The position numbers were made by a program, and so were the translations under genes. A DNA stretch of 64,000 nt from Hippasteria phrygiana. Lineage: Eukaryota; Echinodermata; Asteroidea; Valvatida; Goniasteridae. The DNA is taken from contig JAZGUH010000627.1 of NCBI GenBank assembly GCA_037893225.1, positions 372,001 to 436,000 on the forward strand. Direction: 5' to 3'. A model generated the notes under the pieces. That model had not been told where the DNA came from. It did no database searches and saw only the letters and a list, made by a program, of their open reading frames with translations. Shown here one piece after another: positions 1 to 12,400 of the stretch; position 1 is the stretch's first letter; every line of letters starts with the position of its first letter.

Positions 1-1660
1 TCGGACCAAGTGTTAAAATGGCAGTAAGGGGGAATTTTAACAGGGGCTGACACACAGAACCATATTCATTACCGGTACTGTGTTGAAACAGTATAAGAAA
101 AATGACTGTTTTTGATCCGTTTGTGTCCCTATTTTGATTTGTTTTTTGTTTATCAAGCTGTTTGTTTTAGTTCCGTCTGCTTGTTTGTCTGTTTTGTTTC
201 AACAATAATTAATGATCTTGTTAGTCCATTTCAACTATACTGTTCAGTCTGTCCATCCGTTACTCTGTCTGTTTGTTTGCTGATTACTTTGTTATTGTTC
301 TGAACTCATAATAATTCAGTCTGAAGCTCACTGTGCTCGAGAGGGGTATTATTTTATTCTCTAAAGCGAACTTGTCCTGAACTAGTTCTATCTAACAGGC
401 GTTTTTATTAGTTCAGTCAACACGCCCTTCACACCCTGCTTGATCCGTTCAAAGAGAAATGTTGGCTTGCAACCCACTGCAGTAATTTCATTTTCCATTC
501 TTCCCCAAATCTGTGTCAGTCTGCGCTCCATGTTGGATACCTTTGTGTCTGGCTTCCAGCTGTATGGTGCGTGATGCAGCCAGCAAATTAACGCAGTTGA
601 TATCGGCGCAGGTCCCGTCCGTACACAGTCGTTGCACCGTGATTTGTTGATGAGGCTACGCAAGCGTTTCGCTGCGCGCGCCCGGTAGAGTCCTTGGGCC
701 CTTATTACCCCGGCTTTGTTCTGGTTCCTAATTCGCCTCTCTCTCCCTCTCTCTGCTCCCGATGTTGTAACAACTGATCAAGACAATCGGGGGAGGGTCA
801 GGCCGTATTTGTGCAGCTTTGCAGCTCCATGGGTTTCTTTCCTGTTTTTTTCTGTTTGAACCTCTCCTCTTTCTCTCTCCATTCGATGGCTATCAGGGTC
901 TCGTGATTGCTTTTTTCGGTCCAGGAGTCACGGCGGCGCGGTCAAGCGAAGCAAATGCTTCTGTTGCGTTTTCTGATCATGCGGGTCCCTCCCCTATGTG
1001 ACTCGGCGAGTCCCCGAGTGGGTGCGTTCACAAGCTGTCATTAGGCCCCACCGTACCACGGAGAGGCCGACTTTTTATTTCAAAGGAACACATTATACGG
1101 ACAAGTGTTCGTCCTAAAATTGTGATGGTTGGAAAGATCTTTAAAAAGTAAAACACTGTAATGCACACAATCCTTTGAAAATGCGCCGTGTGTCTGAAAA
1201 ATGACGAAAAACTATGCGTAGGCCTATACTACGGTATCCGGTTTCAAACGGTCCGACTTCGCAATACAGTGAACTATGTCATGATTTTATGCTTTCTATG
1301 AACTTCAAATTAATGAAAGCAAGACGTCGTCTGGTTCCGGCAGAAGGAAATTCTTTTTTTCCGGTTTGTGTGATTTAAATTTCTGTTTTCGTTTGACTTG
1401 TACGATACGGTCTCTTGAGTTTGGATTGTTGAGTCATGTGAGAAGCATGTTTACAGAGTACCTAAAGGAATTGTATACATGTGTAATGTGTAATTGAGCA
1501 AGAGATGCACTATCTCCGAGTATAATGTATATTTATTTCCAGACTGACATGCAACTTTACCCATTGATAGTTATAAATCTCATGGATTTTCAACTTGGTC
1601 ATTCTGATGGATTCAATTGGACTCGGAATTAGTGCATCTGTTGCTCATTGTTTGTATTTC

Positions 1661-1780
1661 CAAAGTGAACAAAGAAAACTGGCAGGAGCGGGATTTGAAC
1701 CTGCGAAATACCATATACCGACTGAGCCATCTTGCCTTAATATGTTGGCGGTCTCCCAAATTATCAGTGCCTTTGCTCAT
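1661..1780 (-). repeat. tRNA-derived SINE copy 1 (truncated tRNA part)
   Basis: Read on the minus strand, 1736-1681 is a tRNA-like body that begins GGCAAGATGGCTCAGTCGGT and ends with the box B-like GGTTCAAATCCCGCTCCTGCC. It is followed by CAGTTTTCTTTGTTCACTTTG. The sequence before it (about 1780-1745) contains TTTGGGAGACCGCCAACAT. The same order occurs at 56235-56413 and 63785-63951. This copy lacks part of the anticodon region (56 nt against 72), so it is not a functional tRNA. Confidence 0.8.
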
Positions 1781-3566
1781 TTGTTGTGCTATTTAGTAAA
1801 ATTCGTTTTCAAAATGGCACTGTTAGACAAAATATATAGTTTTCAAAATGGCACTGTTAGACAAAATATAAAATATTAAAGTAATATTAAATACAAATAT
1901 AAAAATCACCAGGCACGGTAAGAACGGAAAAGGACAATAATGTTGTGTCATGTGTTGTTGAATTTTAATAATCGAGTCCTTTTTTACTTTTGTATGTTTA
2001 TTTCTCATATAATCCTTGAGTTATAATTAAGAACGTGTGGAATTAATATTTTCTGAAAGTAGTAATCTACATATAAATATTCGTCAAAATTAGATATTAA
2101 CAGTAAACATTAAACATTCACAGAATGCCAGACATATAAGCGATGCCTAAGTATATTTGATCTTCTCCCTGTTACGGTCCGTCATGTTTCTACCCGCAAG
2201 CCATATCTATAGAACCTCCTAGATTACATACACGCACGGTGTACACACCGTGACGGCGGCAGTTTAAATAGCCAAGGGAATACGACCGTCCATTCCCCGA
2301 CCAAAGCCAGCCTCCATGATACCCAGACCAAGGTGGATTCTCTGAAGTTGTTGCTGTAGGTCTCCCCTCCCCCTCCTGATACACCGATCTTGTCCCGATC
2401 CCCTAAAGTGATTTACCGGGGCGGGCTGGGGACCGAGTTTGCAGCCATCCCGTCACGGGGGAAATCGCATCGTTTACTAGCCCAGAGGGCCGGACGCTAC
2501 ACGGTGGTTGTGACATGTCCCAAGTTCACGGGACGTTGAGTCTTTAGTTCGCGGTCAGCGCTCGGTGAAATGAGCAAACTCCGGCGACCGTGCGATTGGA
2601 ATTCGACCAAGGACGAGACCCATTTAGTCCCCCGTGTGGTCACGCCACGGTGCGCCGACCAAGCCAGCGTGGAGAAATTCGAAGCTCACTTTCCGGAAAA
2701 TCAGATGAAATTGAAAGTAAAGTCTAAGGATGGGGATTGAAAGTCATCTTCCGATTGTTAAGCTGCGACATTTATCAAGTTCGCAATTTTGTTCTTTTGC
2801 ATTTTCTTCGTCTTACGTAATAATCATGTATTATTTCATTTTCAACCTCATCTTTACATGTTTTCCTCACTGTTTTTTTTTGGCGGCCGATGACATTGAG
2901 AAACATTTCTATGCGCCTGTGTGTCATGCACTATTGAGGAATCCTTGGTTACCAGAAAGAATTAAAATAAATAAATAAATTAATTAATTTAAAAGAAGAA
3001 AATTATAATGTTTGACTACATTAAGCAGCATAGCATGCATTAGTAATTTTTTTCGTGCATCCTTAATACCGGTACCAAACTTAAGGTATGGGTTTTCCTT
3101 TGATGCTCTTAATGCTTCCATTAAAAGTCAAAGGTCAAGTTGTACTTAAAATACCGTCATAACATTTTATCAGTGCTTAAACCTTATACTTTACTATTAA
3201 TTTAATGCCAACGATAGCATTTTCATTGTGACGTTTGCCGTTTTCGTAACAAATTCGCTTCCCTCTCAACCTCACGTGAAGTGTGAAACGGGCTTAGCGT
3301 TGGGTTTATTTCAGTGCAAAGGTCAACGTTCTAAGGTCTTCCGGTCCTGTGTATGTTCCCGGTGTGATTCTCGTTCAAGTACTCACCACCAGATTTACCT
3401 TCTTTCGTCCCTGATAAATACCTTGCCTTCTTTACTTTGTGTTTGCCCTTACTTCTTTTCCCGAGTTACTCTCACAGAGCTGCTTAACGGTTAGCAGAAA
3501 AGTGTCAGTAGGAAAGATGTCTACATGATTGGTCATTGCTGCAATTAATTGGTCACATAAAAAACG

Positions 3567-3718
3567 GTAAGCACTTATCCAGAACCACCAAAATGACATC
3601 GTCGCGCGCATCGCGCCTTGTGCCTATTCAATAAGGCCTTGTGCCTATTCAATAAGGCCTAGTGCATTTTCAGTAATACATGACGATGTCATTTTGGTGG
3701 TTCTGGATAAGTGCTTAC
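3567..3718. mobile_element. Foldback MITE with perfect terminal inverted repeats and 11-bp target duplication
   Basis: The ends GTAAGCACTTATCCAGAACC and its complement form perfect arms of about 37 bp reaching in to GACATCGTC. The element is flanked on both sides by CATAAAAAACG (3556-3566 and 3719-3729). The interior contains a 22-bp tandem repeat (CCTTGTGCCTATTCAATAAGG-like, two copies plus part). An 11-bp duplication fits Mutator-like non-autonomous elements. That superfamily call is inference. Confidence 0.85.
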
Positions 3719-6351
3719 CATAAAAAACGGCGTTCGTTTTCAATTGTCGGGCGGCATTTAACTGGATATGTTATAGCGCCCTCTTGTAAAATAAGCCAAA
3801 TTTTGGTAAAAGGGATCGTTTCTAATTGGTCACATAACTACGCGAGCCGACTGGTTACAACCCGTCGCTTCGGTACACTACGCGACACACACTAATGTGC
3901 TATAATTGCAACCTTGCGCCCGTTTTCGGATTGTTAACCCATTTTAGACGCAATGCGGACTAACTACATTCGGTCAATAGAGGGCAGTATTAAACAAAAT
4001 CCGTTATTTTTTCCCAACGATTGTTACGCGGAACAATCGTTGGAAAACGATATATATTTCATCTTTTCTTGAAAACAACAGCACACCAGGTGCCATCATT
4101 TCACAGAATGATTGAGATTGCTATTCACTTACAGTCTAGTAAGGTATTTCGTAATAATTCAGCAAACAAAAAACATAATTGGAGGATTACCAATCGTGTA
4201 CACTAACTTTAACCTTTAGCGTGCATCACGGCAAAATCGTGCTAACGTTATTCGTATAATGGAGATATCCGTGGCTGCGTCACTGTTTTAAGCAGATTCT
4301 GCTTCCGAAGTTAGCGAGCTCTTTGCTGTGCCTATACCGCTTACGGTCTCTGTGAAATGGGCAAATGTTTAGCAGAAACCTGTGTGCTTAGCAAGTCAAT
4401 GAAATTGGGCCCTGTGTTTTCCTGTACTTGTACATTTAATATACATTTTATCCTTGTATGTTTCTTCTCTTTGTCGTTAGCTCTTTTCCTGCTTTATACA
4501 ACGATAGCATGGGTCTTATCTTTGCAGCTAGCGAATGCCCCATACACGCCATTTTCTAAATTGACGAGTTCTCTCCATTTCCCCTGCCTTTCCCGTACAT
4601 GCATCATATATCCCCAAGCATCTTTCATTACTTCTTTTGTCCCCTTGACCCCGACCCATCCTTTCCTTCTTCATCTCAGCATCCCCAAGTCTCCCATCCA
4701 TCTCTATTTCTCCTGCATTATTCTGTCTTCCCCTTCTTTCTCCCTGGCTCCGTCATCCATTTTTTTCCCCCTTCTTCTATTTTTTTCCTCCCGTGTCCGT
4801 CACGCCCGACTGGCCGCGTCTTGGCCAAGTTATGAATATTGATAAACGTTAATTGAGATCTGATAATCCCTCCAGAGCGCCTGGGCTAGGCTAGCCCGTC
4901 CGCCGGCGCTCCCGAACGGCCGGCTCGGAATAATTTGCTGGCTGCTCTGCGAGTATCACTAGCGGGGGAAAATATTTACTCGCTCTTGTTTTCTTATATT
5001 TTCCCTTTTCACCCTTTGTATCGGGGGTTTGTTCATACAATTAAGTTCTTGTATAATATACTTTGGTTGGCAATCAGTACGCGCGGAATTTGTTTCGGTG
5101 CGTTCCGCATGCGTGGATGTGTGCGGGGTTAACTATTTTATACTGTTGCAATTACGAATCTGATTGGAATAAGTACCTCTGGTTGATGTAGTCACGCGAT
5201 GAAATTATAATGTAGTCTCTAGGCTGTAATTGAGTGGATTTTTTTCTTATCAGCCCTGAACTACTTCTCTTTTTTCAAACTAATGATTGATTAGAAAATA
5301 CATCAAAGGTATTGCATACAGGATTAGACTCATTTTAAAGTTTTTTTTTTTATATTTTGTTATTGTGAGACTTGTTTGTTGTGTTTTGTGTATCATTTTC
5401 CTAATCTGCATGTTCCACAAAAACTCACAAAAAGGATTTAAGCCCACCCCAACCCAACCCATCCACTTACCATGCAATTTAGTCGATAGAGGGGACACCC
5501 CAGTGGGTGAATGGTGGGCAGGTGGTTGGTTAAGAGATGCCCGACGTGCAGCTTGAAACATCAAACAAATCCACTGGATAGCTCACTGGCCATTGCGCGC
5601 TGCTGAGCAACTGAAGCCAGAAGTCGCCATATTAACCCTCCAATTTTACCACTGACTTCTATGTAAAAAACGAAGTTGAAGTGGATCCTATTAAAAAGGT
5701 TGGCAAACATATTGCATTGGGAGTGATAATATGGCGGACACCAGCTGCAACTAGTTCAGCCGATGCGATATCCAGTATACATAGAGATTAGTGAACAAAT
5801 CCAAATAAAAGCGTTACTGTTGCATGCAGCGCCCTCTTTTGTCAAGGCCATATTTTTAAACGAGTGAGAGCGCTGTAAGGCGGACGCCAATTTGGCACGC
5901 AAACAGCGGTGAATTTAGAGCTACGGAAGTTAGTTTGTGCATTACTTTCATTGGAAAGAATGCATTTTACAATCTATAATTTCTTAATTGCCGTAGGACT
6001 ACAAAAATATGTGAAATCACTTCTGTTTGTACTTAAAAATGGCGTCCTTACACGCCCTCACTAGTTCAAAATATGGCCGTTTGATGCGAGGGGCTTCCAA
6101 ACAAAATACACAAGCAAACATGGCGTCGATAGGTCAAGAACAACCGGAAATTATGTCGACCTGACCTTGACTTAAAACTAAAATGGAGGTGTAGCCGTTC
6201 AAATTTAAATGTTAAAAAGTCAGGGGACAACTTGTTCCGCCCCTCCTCTGTTTATTTCTGCATCACTGCACTTTCTAATGGGCTTGTCTCTGCTTTTTTT
6301 CTCCCTCTCCCCCACTACCGCTCTCTCGCTCCTTATTCTGCTAATTTACAG

Positions 6352-6419
6352 ATAACCCAGCTGAAGATTGATCACAACCCATTCGCCAAAGGTTTCCGAG
6401 ACAACGGCATGGCACGCAA
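6352..6419 (+). CDS. T-box gene exon: end of DNA-binding domain
   Basis: This 68-bp exon is bounded by a pyrimidine-rich acceptor (TTTACAG) and the donor AA|GTACGT. It is read in phase 0 and leaves two bases (AA) that join the next exon to give Lys. It carries the NPFAKGFRD signature of the last T-box helix. Confidence 0.9.
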
Positions 6420-9400
6420 GTACGTTCACATCATTTTATGCACGACTGACTGTTAATGTGATATAGTTGGCACCACACTGCTTGACGTATTAGGCCCATC
6501 GTGGCACATTCCCCGCCTCCCATTTGATGTGACTTTATAAAGCTTCGATTAATTCGACCAAATATTCCCCAAACTAAATATTGATGTTGTCCGATGGTTA
6601 AAGGGACACATTGCTTTAAATTTTGCGATTTGGGCTATAAAACTAAAATGGATATGGTTGGGAAGCTTTTTTTAAAGTAGAATATAAAGATTCACATAAC
6701 TATCACTTCAAATTGCGTGGTTTTTGTTTAATTTCGTGACAAATAACGGTCCGCCATTTTGTAGAACCAAATTTTTGACTCCACAAAATGGCGGACCGTG
6801 TTCACCAGTCGTATTTCCAGTCGCAGCTGGTTGAAGTACGTTCTGTTGATCCATTTTGATGTACTGTGGCACAGCGCGCAGCACTGGCGATATGTGTCGC
6901 GAGGTAGAGAATGGTACATGGCGATCAGCCTAAAGACCCATACAGCGTATTTTGCGCATTATTTAGACGGTGGTATTTACTACTGGAAATAAGTCTATGA
7001 TTCGCGGGTCAGATGTCAGGGGTCAGAGGCAAATTGTTTGTTTTGTAATCACTACTCACTAATTACAACACATTATACGTGTTTCTTTGCATGAACAACT
7101 CTTATAAAAGATAAGGAACATTTCCAAACAGCAACATTTCATGACATTTGAAGGCAATGTGTCCCTTTAACTATTCTCTGTAGCATATACTGTTACGATT
7201 CTTTGACACACATGCACTCTAAACAATTCATGCCCAATGGGTTTCTCAAATCCGGTTTTTGGGAAACTTGACTTGATACAAAAGGGGAAAGTTCCTATTG
7301 TCCCAAATGCCTCAAATATCGAATTTTGTAGTAAATGCAACCTCATAATGCCCCTCGTACCATTTCTGTGGAGATAGGAGCTCCCATGTATGAGGGACAA
7401 AGAAATTCTCTTAACAAATCATTGAGTCGGAAAATCCTCTTACTGAAGACAGCTGAGGTTAGTACGATGGCCTGTGATTATTACTGTAGTGATTGCCCCT
7501 ATTTTATACAATTCAGGTAGTCAACTAATATATAGGGACAGGCATATCAGGTTGAAGATACTATAAAACGTACGCTTTCAGTGCAAAATTTAACTAAATT
7601 CTTGTACCTGTACTGGAGTCCAGGTACTTGAGATAATAAAAATAAGAACAATTTCTCACTTTTCATGTATAACGTCATTCATTTTGTATTTACTGTGTGG
7701 CCACTGGTCGAATCCCATTTCCAAACTTATCTGATGGATTTGTTCGGTGATTAGGCCTATTAATAATTATGAGATGAGTAACACTAACACTGATATCAAG
7801 GAGATGTTCATTGCTTTCGCGCCAATTTCATGGAACAGCTGAGCACAAAAAAAACATGCTTAGCATGAAAGGTCTGGCTTGGTGAAAACAGGATTACCAA
7901 CCAAATCTTTATGAGATGTGTATTGCTTGTGGCTGGTATTCAGCTGTTGTTTGCTGAGTATGAAAATCAAATGGAATTTTTGCTGGTAACCTGTTTTTTT
8001 TTATTGAGCAAGACCTTTCTGTGCTAAGCAATTGTTTGTGTTTACCAGTTCCATGAAATTGGCCCCTGAATGTTATACAAGACGATCCCCATAGCATGGG
8101 ACAAATATTTGGCATCACAACCTGAAACAAATTTTCTGAATTGCCGTTGATTTCTCCCGTTTGTGATTATTGCACTGCCGTGCGTTCCTTTAATATGGAT
8201 ATACCTATTGGTAATAAATTGAACAGGCCGTTTCACTGTCGTACTTTGTTGTGAGTCATCGCAAGTTACCGTAATTTACCCTCAAGCTTAGAAATGCCAA
8301 GTAAGGTACTGTGTGGGAACAGGTTTCTGTGGTAAGTTATTTAATAGAAGTGGGAATTGTGGGGTTAAACTATCCTTTTAATGTTCGTTTCTGTGCCTGT
8401 TTCGTTCCATAGGGGCTCAAGGCTCGCGCTGAAGAGAACTACGCCAACAAAGATTGAAGATTTGGACGACAAAAGAGGTAAGAGAAACTCTATATTCTAA
8501 ATTTCATAACTGATAACAGACAAAATTTCGTACCGACAATCATTTGAAATCCTGCTTACAAAAATGAACTAAAGGTAAAATGCAAAGAGATTGGAAGTGT
8601 CAATAGTTGGAAACTTGCGCCCTCAAATCGGCATCTTTTCTATAAAAAAGTCAAAGATTTTGGACACCCGTCTGTGAAAATGTAACGTGTATAATGCATT
8701 GCGAAGTTCTATTCTGCATTGCGTCATTCTGTATCTCCGATGTACATATTCAATCTGCATTTCTAGTGTATTTATAAGCTGTTGAGTGAATTGTATTTGA
8801 TATCTTTGGTGGTGAGTGAACAAATACAAATGTGAGTGAACAAAAAGTCTTTTTTTTTGTAATATTAGTTCATTTTTCGCCAGTCTATACATGTCTTGTT
8901 TGAGGCTAAATCGGATGAATCGCTTTTCAGCCAAGATTTACAATTCGACATGAAAAAAACAAATGTCTGTTTCTCGACTTCTAATCAACATTTCCATGAT
9001 AGCCACTTTTTTCTTCGGGTATTCTCATTACACTCAAAATTCACAACGCGTGCGTAAATCATGACTGCGGGGATAAAACATGAGGCTGTAATAATATTCT
9101 GTGTAATGGATCACAAATGTTCGGCAGAGGTACAGGGACGGAGATAAGAAAAGCCGGCCCGATACCCGATACAGTTCCTGCCTTAATTGCGACATTAGGA
9201 ATTCAGCAGCTTCCCCGACGCTGAAAGATTGTATTAATGCCGGGCCGCAGGAATCTGCCGTCAACTTGGAGTTTTTAACCGAAGCGCAGCCGAGCCGTAC
9301 CCGATAAACGCCAACCAAGCGGGAAAAATGTAATCGACGGGCTTGCTCCGAGTTTACAAGCTGAGCGATATTTCACGTGTTTTGTGCCCCGTAACGGAGT

Positions 9401-12400
9401 CTCCGGCCTATTCCTCTCTTCAGTTTCGGTGACTTGCTTCCTTCGCTGCTTCTCCCCCCCCCCCCCCCCCCCCGCTCCGCATCTAAATTTCATAGAATAT
9501 TAAATGAGATATCAAAGTTTCATCAGCGTCAGGTGTGCCCATTCGTCGCCGCGGTAATTTCATCAGTTCACCACATTCTTTCTTCCTCCTTTTTTCGACC
9601 GGGGACGGGGGCGACGAATTCCGAGCGTCGGGGCGCAAAGAACAAGCCGAGCCCGTCTATTAACTCGCGGGCGAAGAAAAAACATGTTCCGCCAAAACGG
9701 CAGGCTCGGATTCTGACGCGCCCCGAGTTGCCATTTCGCATGTTGTTTTGCGGGATAGAACGGCGCGGGCTACACACAAGGCGGGCCAATCACCGCTGAA
9801 GCGAGAGTGGGTACGAAGCAGGACGGCTAGGCGGGGGTTACGCAACGCGAGCCCCCGTACCTGGGGTGGCAGATCTGACGCCCAGGCCCCGGTCTTGAGG
9901 AGTCATTTTCACAGTTTTCTGTCTTTGCTCATCAGCCACGATAATTGGTAACGAGGAAACGATTGGACGGGACTCATCTCTCTGTCTGCAGTAGACTTAC
10001 TGGTCTATGCTAAAACTCAACATTAATGAAACGCAACATCAATTTAGCTGTGCGTCGAAATCTGCTTATTCTTTAATTTCCTCTTGCCCTCATTAACTGC
10101 GGGTTAAGCCTCTTGTTGTGTTTGTAGAATGGTTAAAAATCAATCACGATTTTTCTTCTTCAGAAGGTCAGTCTCGTAAGGACAGTCTCGTAATTAACTT
10201 TTGCCTCTCTGTGATTAAAGAGGCACGATTGATGTTAAAATTCTTGGTCCAGTAAAACGGACCATCCTTAAAAAACCTACCTCTCCCGTTTGTTATGTCC
10301 GTGCCCGCGCACCTAATGCCGGTGCCGGTGTAGCGTGAATTTCAGTCACTATGAAATACGGGCTCATTGGTTGTATTGCGCATGCCTAAGTGAAGATAAT
10401 CAGGAGAGTGGCCAGTCACGTGAGAGGGTTTAACCAATAATAGGGAAAAGGAGTCCGATTTGACACCGGCAATCTGAACGATTTAACAAAAGAAGCCTGC
10501 CACTAACAACGGTGTTTTTCTTTTAATATTCAACGACAAAACATATCAATGCTGCCTTTTAAAATCTTACATGTGAGAGTGAAAATGGGTTTATGAAAAT
10601 TCCGATATTGCAATGAGAAAAATTTGATCTTGGATGTATACATAATAGGAGTTTCCATCAATATGGCATCCAGAATGATCATACCCTGAATAAGCCAAGA
10701 TTGTGTTAGTGTCTCACAGCCGGGGTCGGGGTAATATACCCCCTTCAGATATCCGCCAAACAGTGATGGATTTGTTTATGAAAATGCAAAGGATGATATC
10801 CATGATAATTATCCGTGTAAAATTTCATTCCAATTAATCGAAGGGTTTTGTAGTTATGATACATTATACATGCCGCACCATGTTCTGTTGATGCATGGTT
10901 TCTATGTACAAGGTCATTAAAGCAATCGCGGCAGTTTTCACCGAAAAAGTATTGCGCAAAAACGGTACGCTCGATTTGATTTTTAAATTTGGTGTCAAAA
11001 TGTGCTTGAGGCAATAACCATAAAAGTCAGCAAGGCTCAGTACAAAAAACAAAGCAAATTACCGCAATACCTTCGAAAAAACAACAAAGGGAGAGGGTCG
11101 GAATTACTTGGCTCTTCGAGGGCTAAAATTTGCAACAAACTCTGCATATACTTGCGCCAAAATTCGTCACCCAAATTATGGAATTCCATTGCTGCCATTT
11201 AAGCGTCGCATTTGTGGCAGTGTTACTTGGGTCCGCAGCCGTTTGCGCCGTCAACGGCGCATAATCGCGTCGTGCCGTCGCATAGTCGCGTCGTGCCGTC
11301 GGATAGTCGCGTCGTGCCGTCGCATAGTCGCGTCGTGCCGTCGCGTCGTGCCGTCGCATAGTCGCGCCGGTACGACGCGACGGCACGACGCGACTATGCG
11401 ACGGCACGACGCGACTATGCGACGGCACGACGCGACTATACGACGGCACGACGCGACTATGCGACGGCCCTATACAAACAGTACAAAACTATGCGACGGT
11501 ACGACGCGACGGCACGACGCGACTATGCGACGGCACGACGCGACTATGCGCCGTTGACGGCGCAAACGGCTGCGGACCCAAGCAACACTGCCACACATGC
11601 GACGCTTAAATGGCAGCAATGGAATTCCATACCTGTTTGAGATTACAACTTCGAATGTTCAAATGTTTTATTCTGTTTTTTGTTTTATCAGACTCCAACG
11701 ACAACTCGAAGTCATCAGACCACACTGTCCCAAAGAAGGAAAAGCACGAAAGCAACTCCTCTCCCATTGGCTGTGACCTGGACGCCGGGAGTACCTCGTC
11801 CAATCACCAATCGCGAGACGCGGCCGGTCGGGGCATGGACGAAGGTCTGTTCGGCTGCGACCCCCTGAGTGCCAGCAACGGCGACCTGTCGCGCGTTGAC
11901 GAGCCCGGCACGTCACACTGCCACAAGGGAGGGATGAAGTCGAGCGCCACCATGGGCCACACCTTGCACAAATCCAGAACGGGGATGGGTGGAGGTAGCA
12001 GCGCCCTCAGTGTCGACGCCGGCGACGCTGGCTGCAGCGAGGCGCGCCTGTCGGACTATACGGGAACAACGAGCAGCGGCGTGGTGGACCAACTCTCCCC
12101 GTGTTACTCGCAGGATCACGGGGTCATGTCCGACGACCAGATGACCTCTGCCCAGCCAGCGACGGCCCTTGCTGTGGCCCAACTGGCTAAAGACAGCATG
12201 CACGGCCAAGACTATCGGTCACTTTCCATGTTCTCAGTGTCGAACCAGAACCAGTGCATGGGACAGAGTGTCCACCCTCTACAGAGCACGTCTAACATGT
12301 ACATGCAAAGCTGTGAGCCGCATATGTATAACTCGAGTGGGTATCACCACCCCACCACTATGGCGTCCAGCATGGCGCATCTCCACGCCCATCAGGCGCA

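Larger units (their letters stand above)
1..6351. other. Non-coding stretch left of the first T-box exon
   Basis: I find no exon with T-box similarity and no other convincing coding region here. It contains a SINE copy near 1661-1780, a doubled 32-bp unit (about 1806-1871), a fragment of a dispersed repeat at about 1068-1240, and the MITE at 3567-3718. The rest looks like ordinary intronic or intergenic AT-rich DNA with pyrimidine-rich patches. The 91-codon minus-strand frame at 388-663 resembles no family I know. Confidence 0.6.

Noticed and set aside
388..663. 91-codon minus-strand frame near the left edge
   Set aside because: The opposite strand is also nearly open and no family resemblance was recognised. 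It is not enough to call a gene.
4357..4842. 161-codon plus-strand frame
   Set aside because: It is a Ser/Phe/Pro/Leu translation of a CT-rich low-complexity tract, with no domain and no splice context.
11108..11557. 149-codon frame with RRIVASC and RHDATM repeats
   Set aside because: It is a translation of the 21-bp inverted satellite. Frames are open on both strands because the unit length is a multiple of three and lacks stops.
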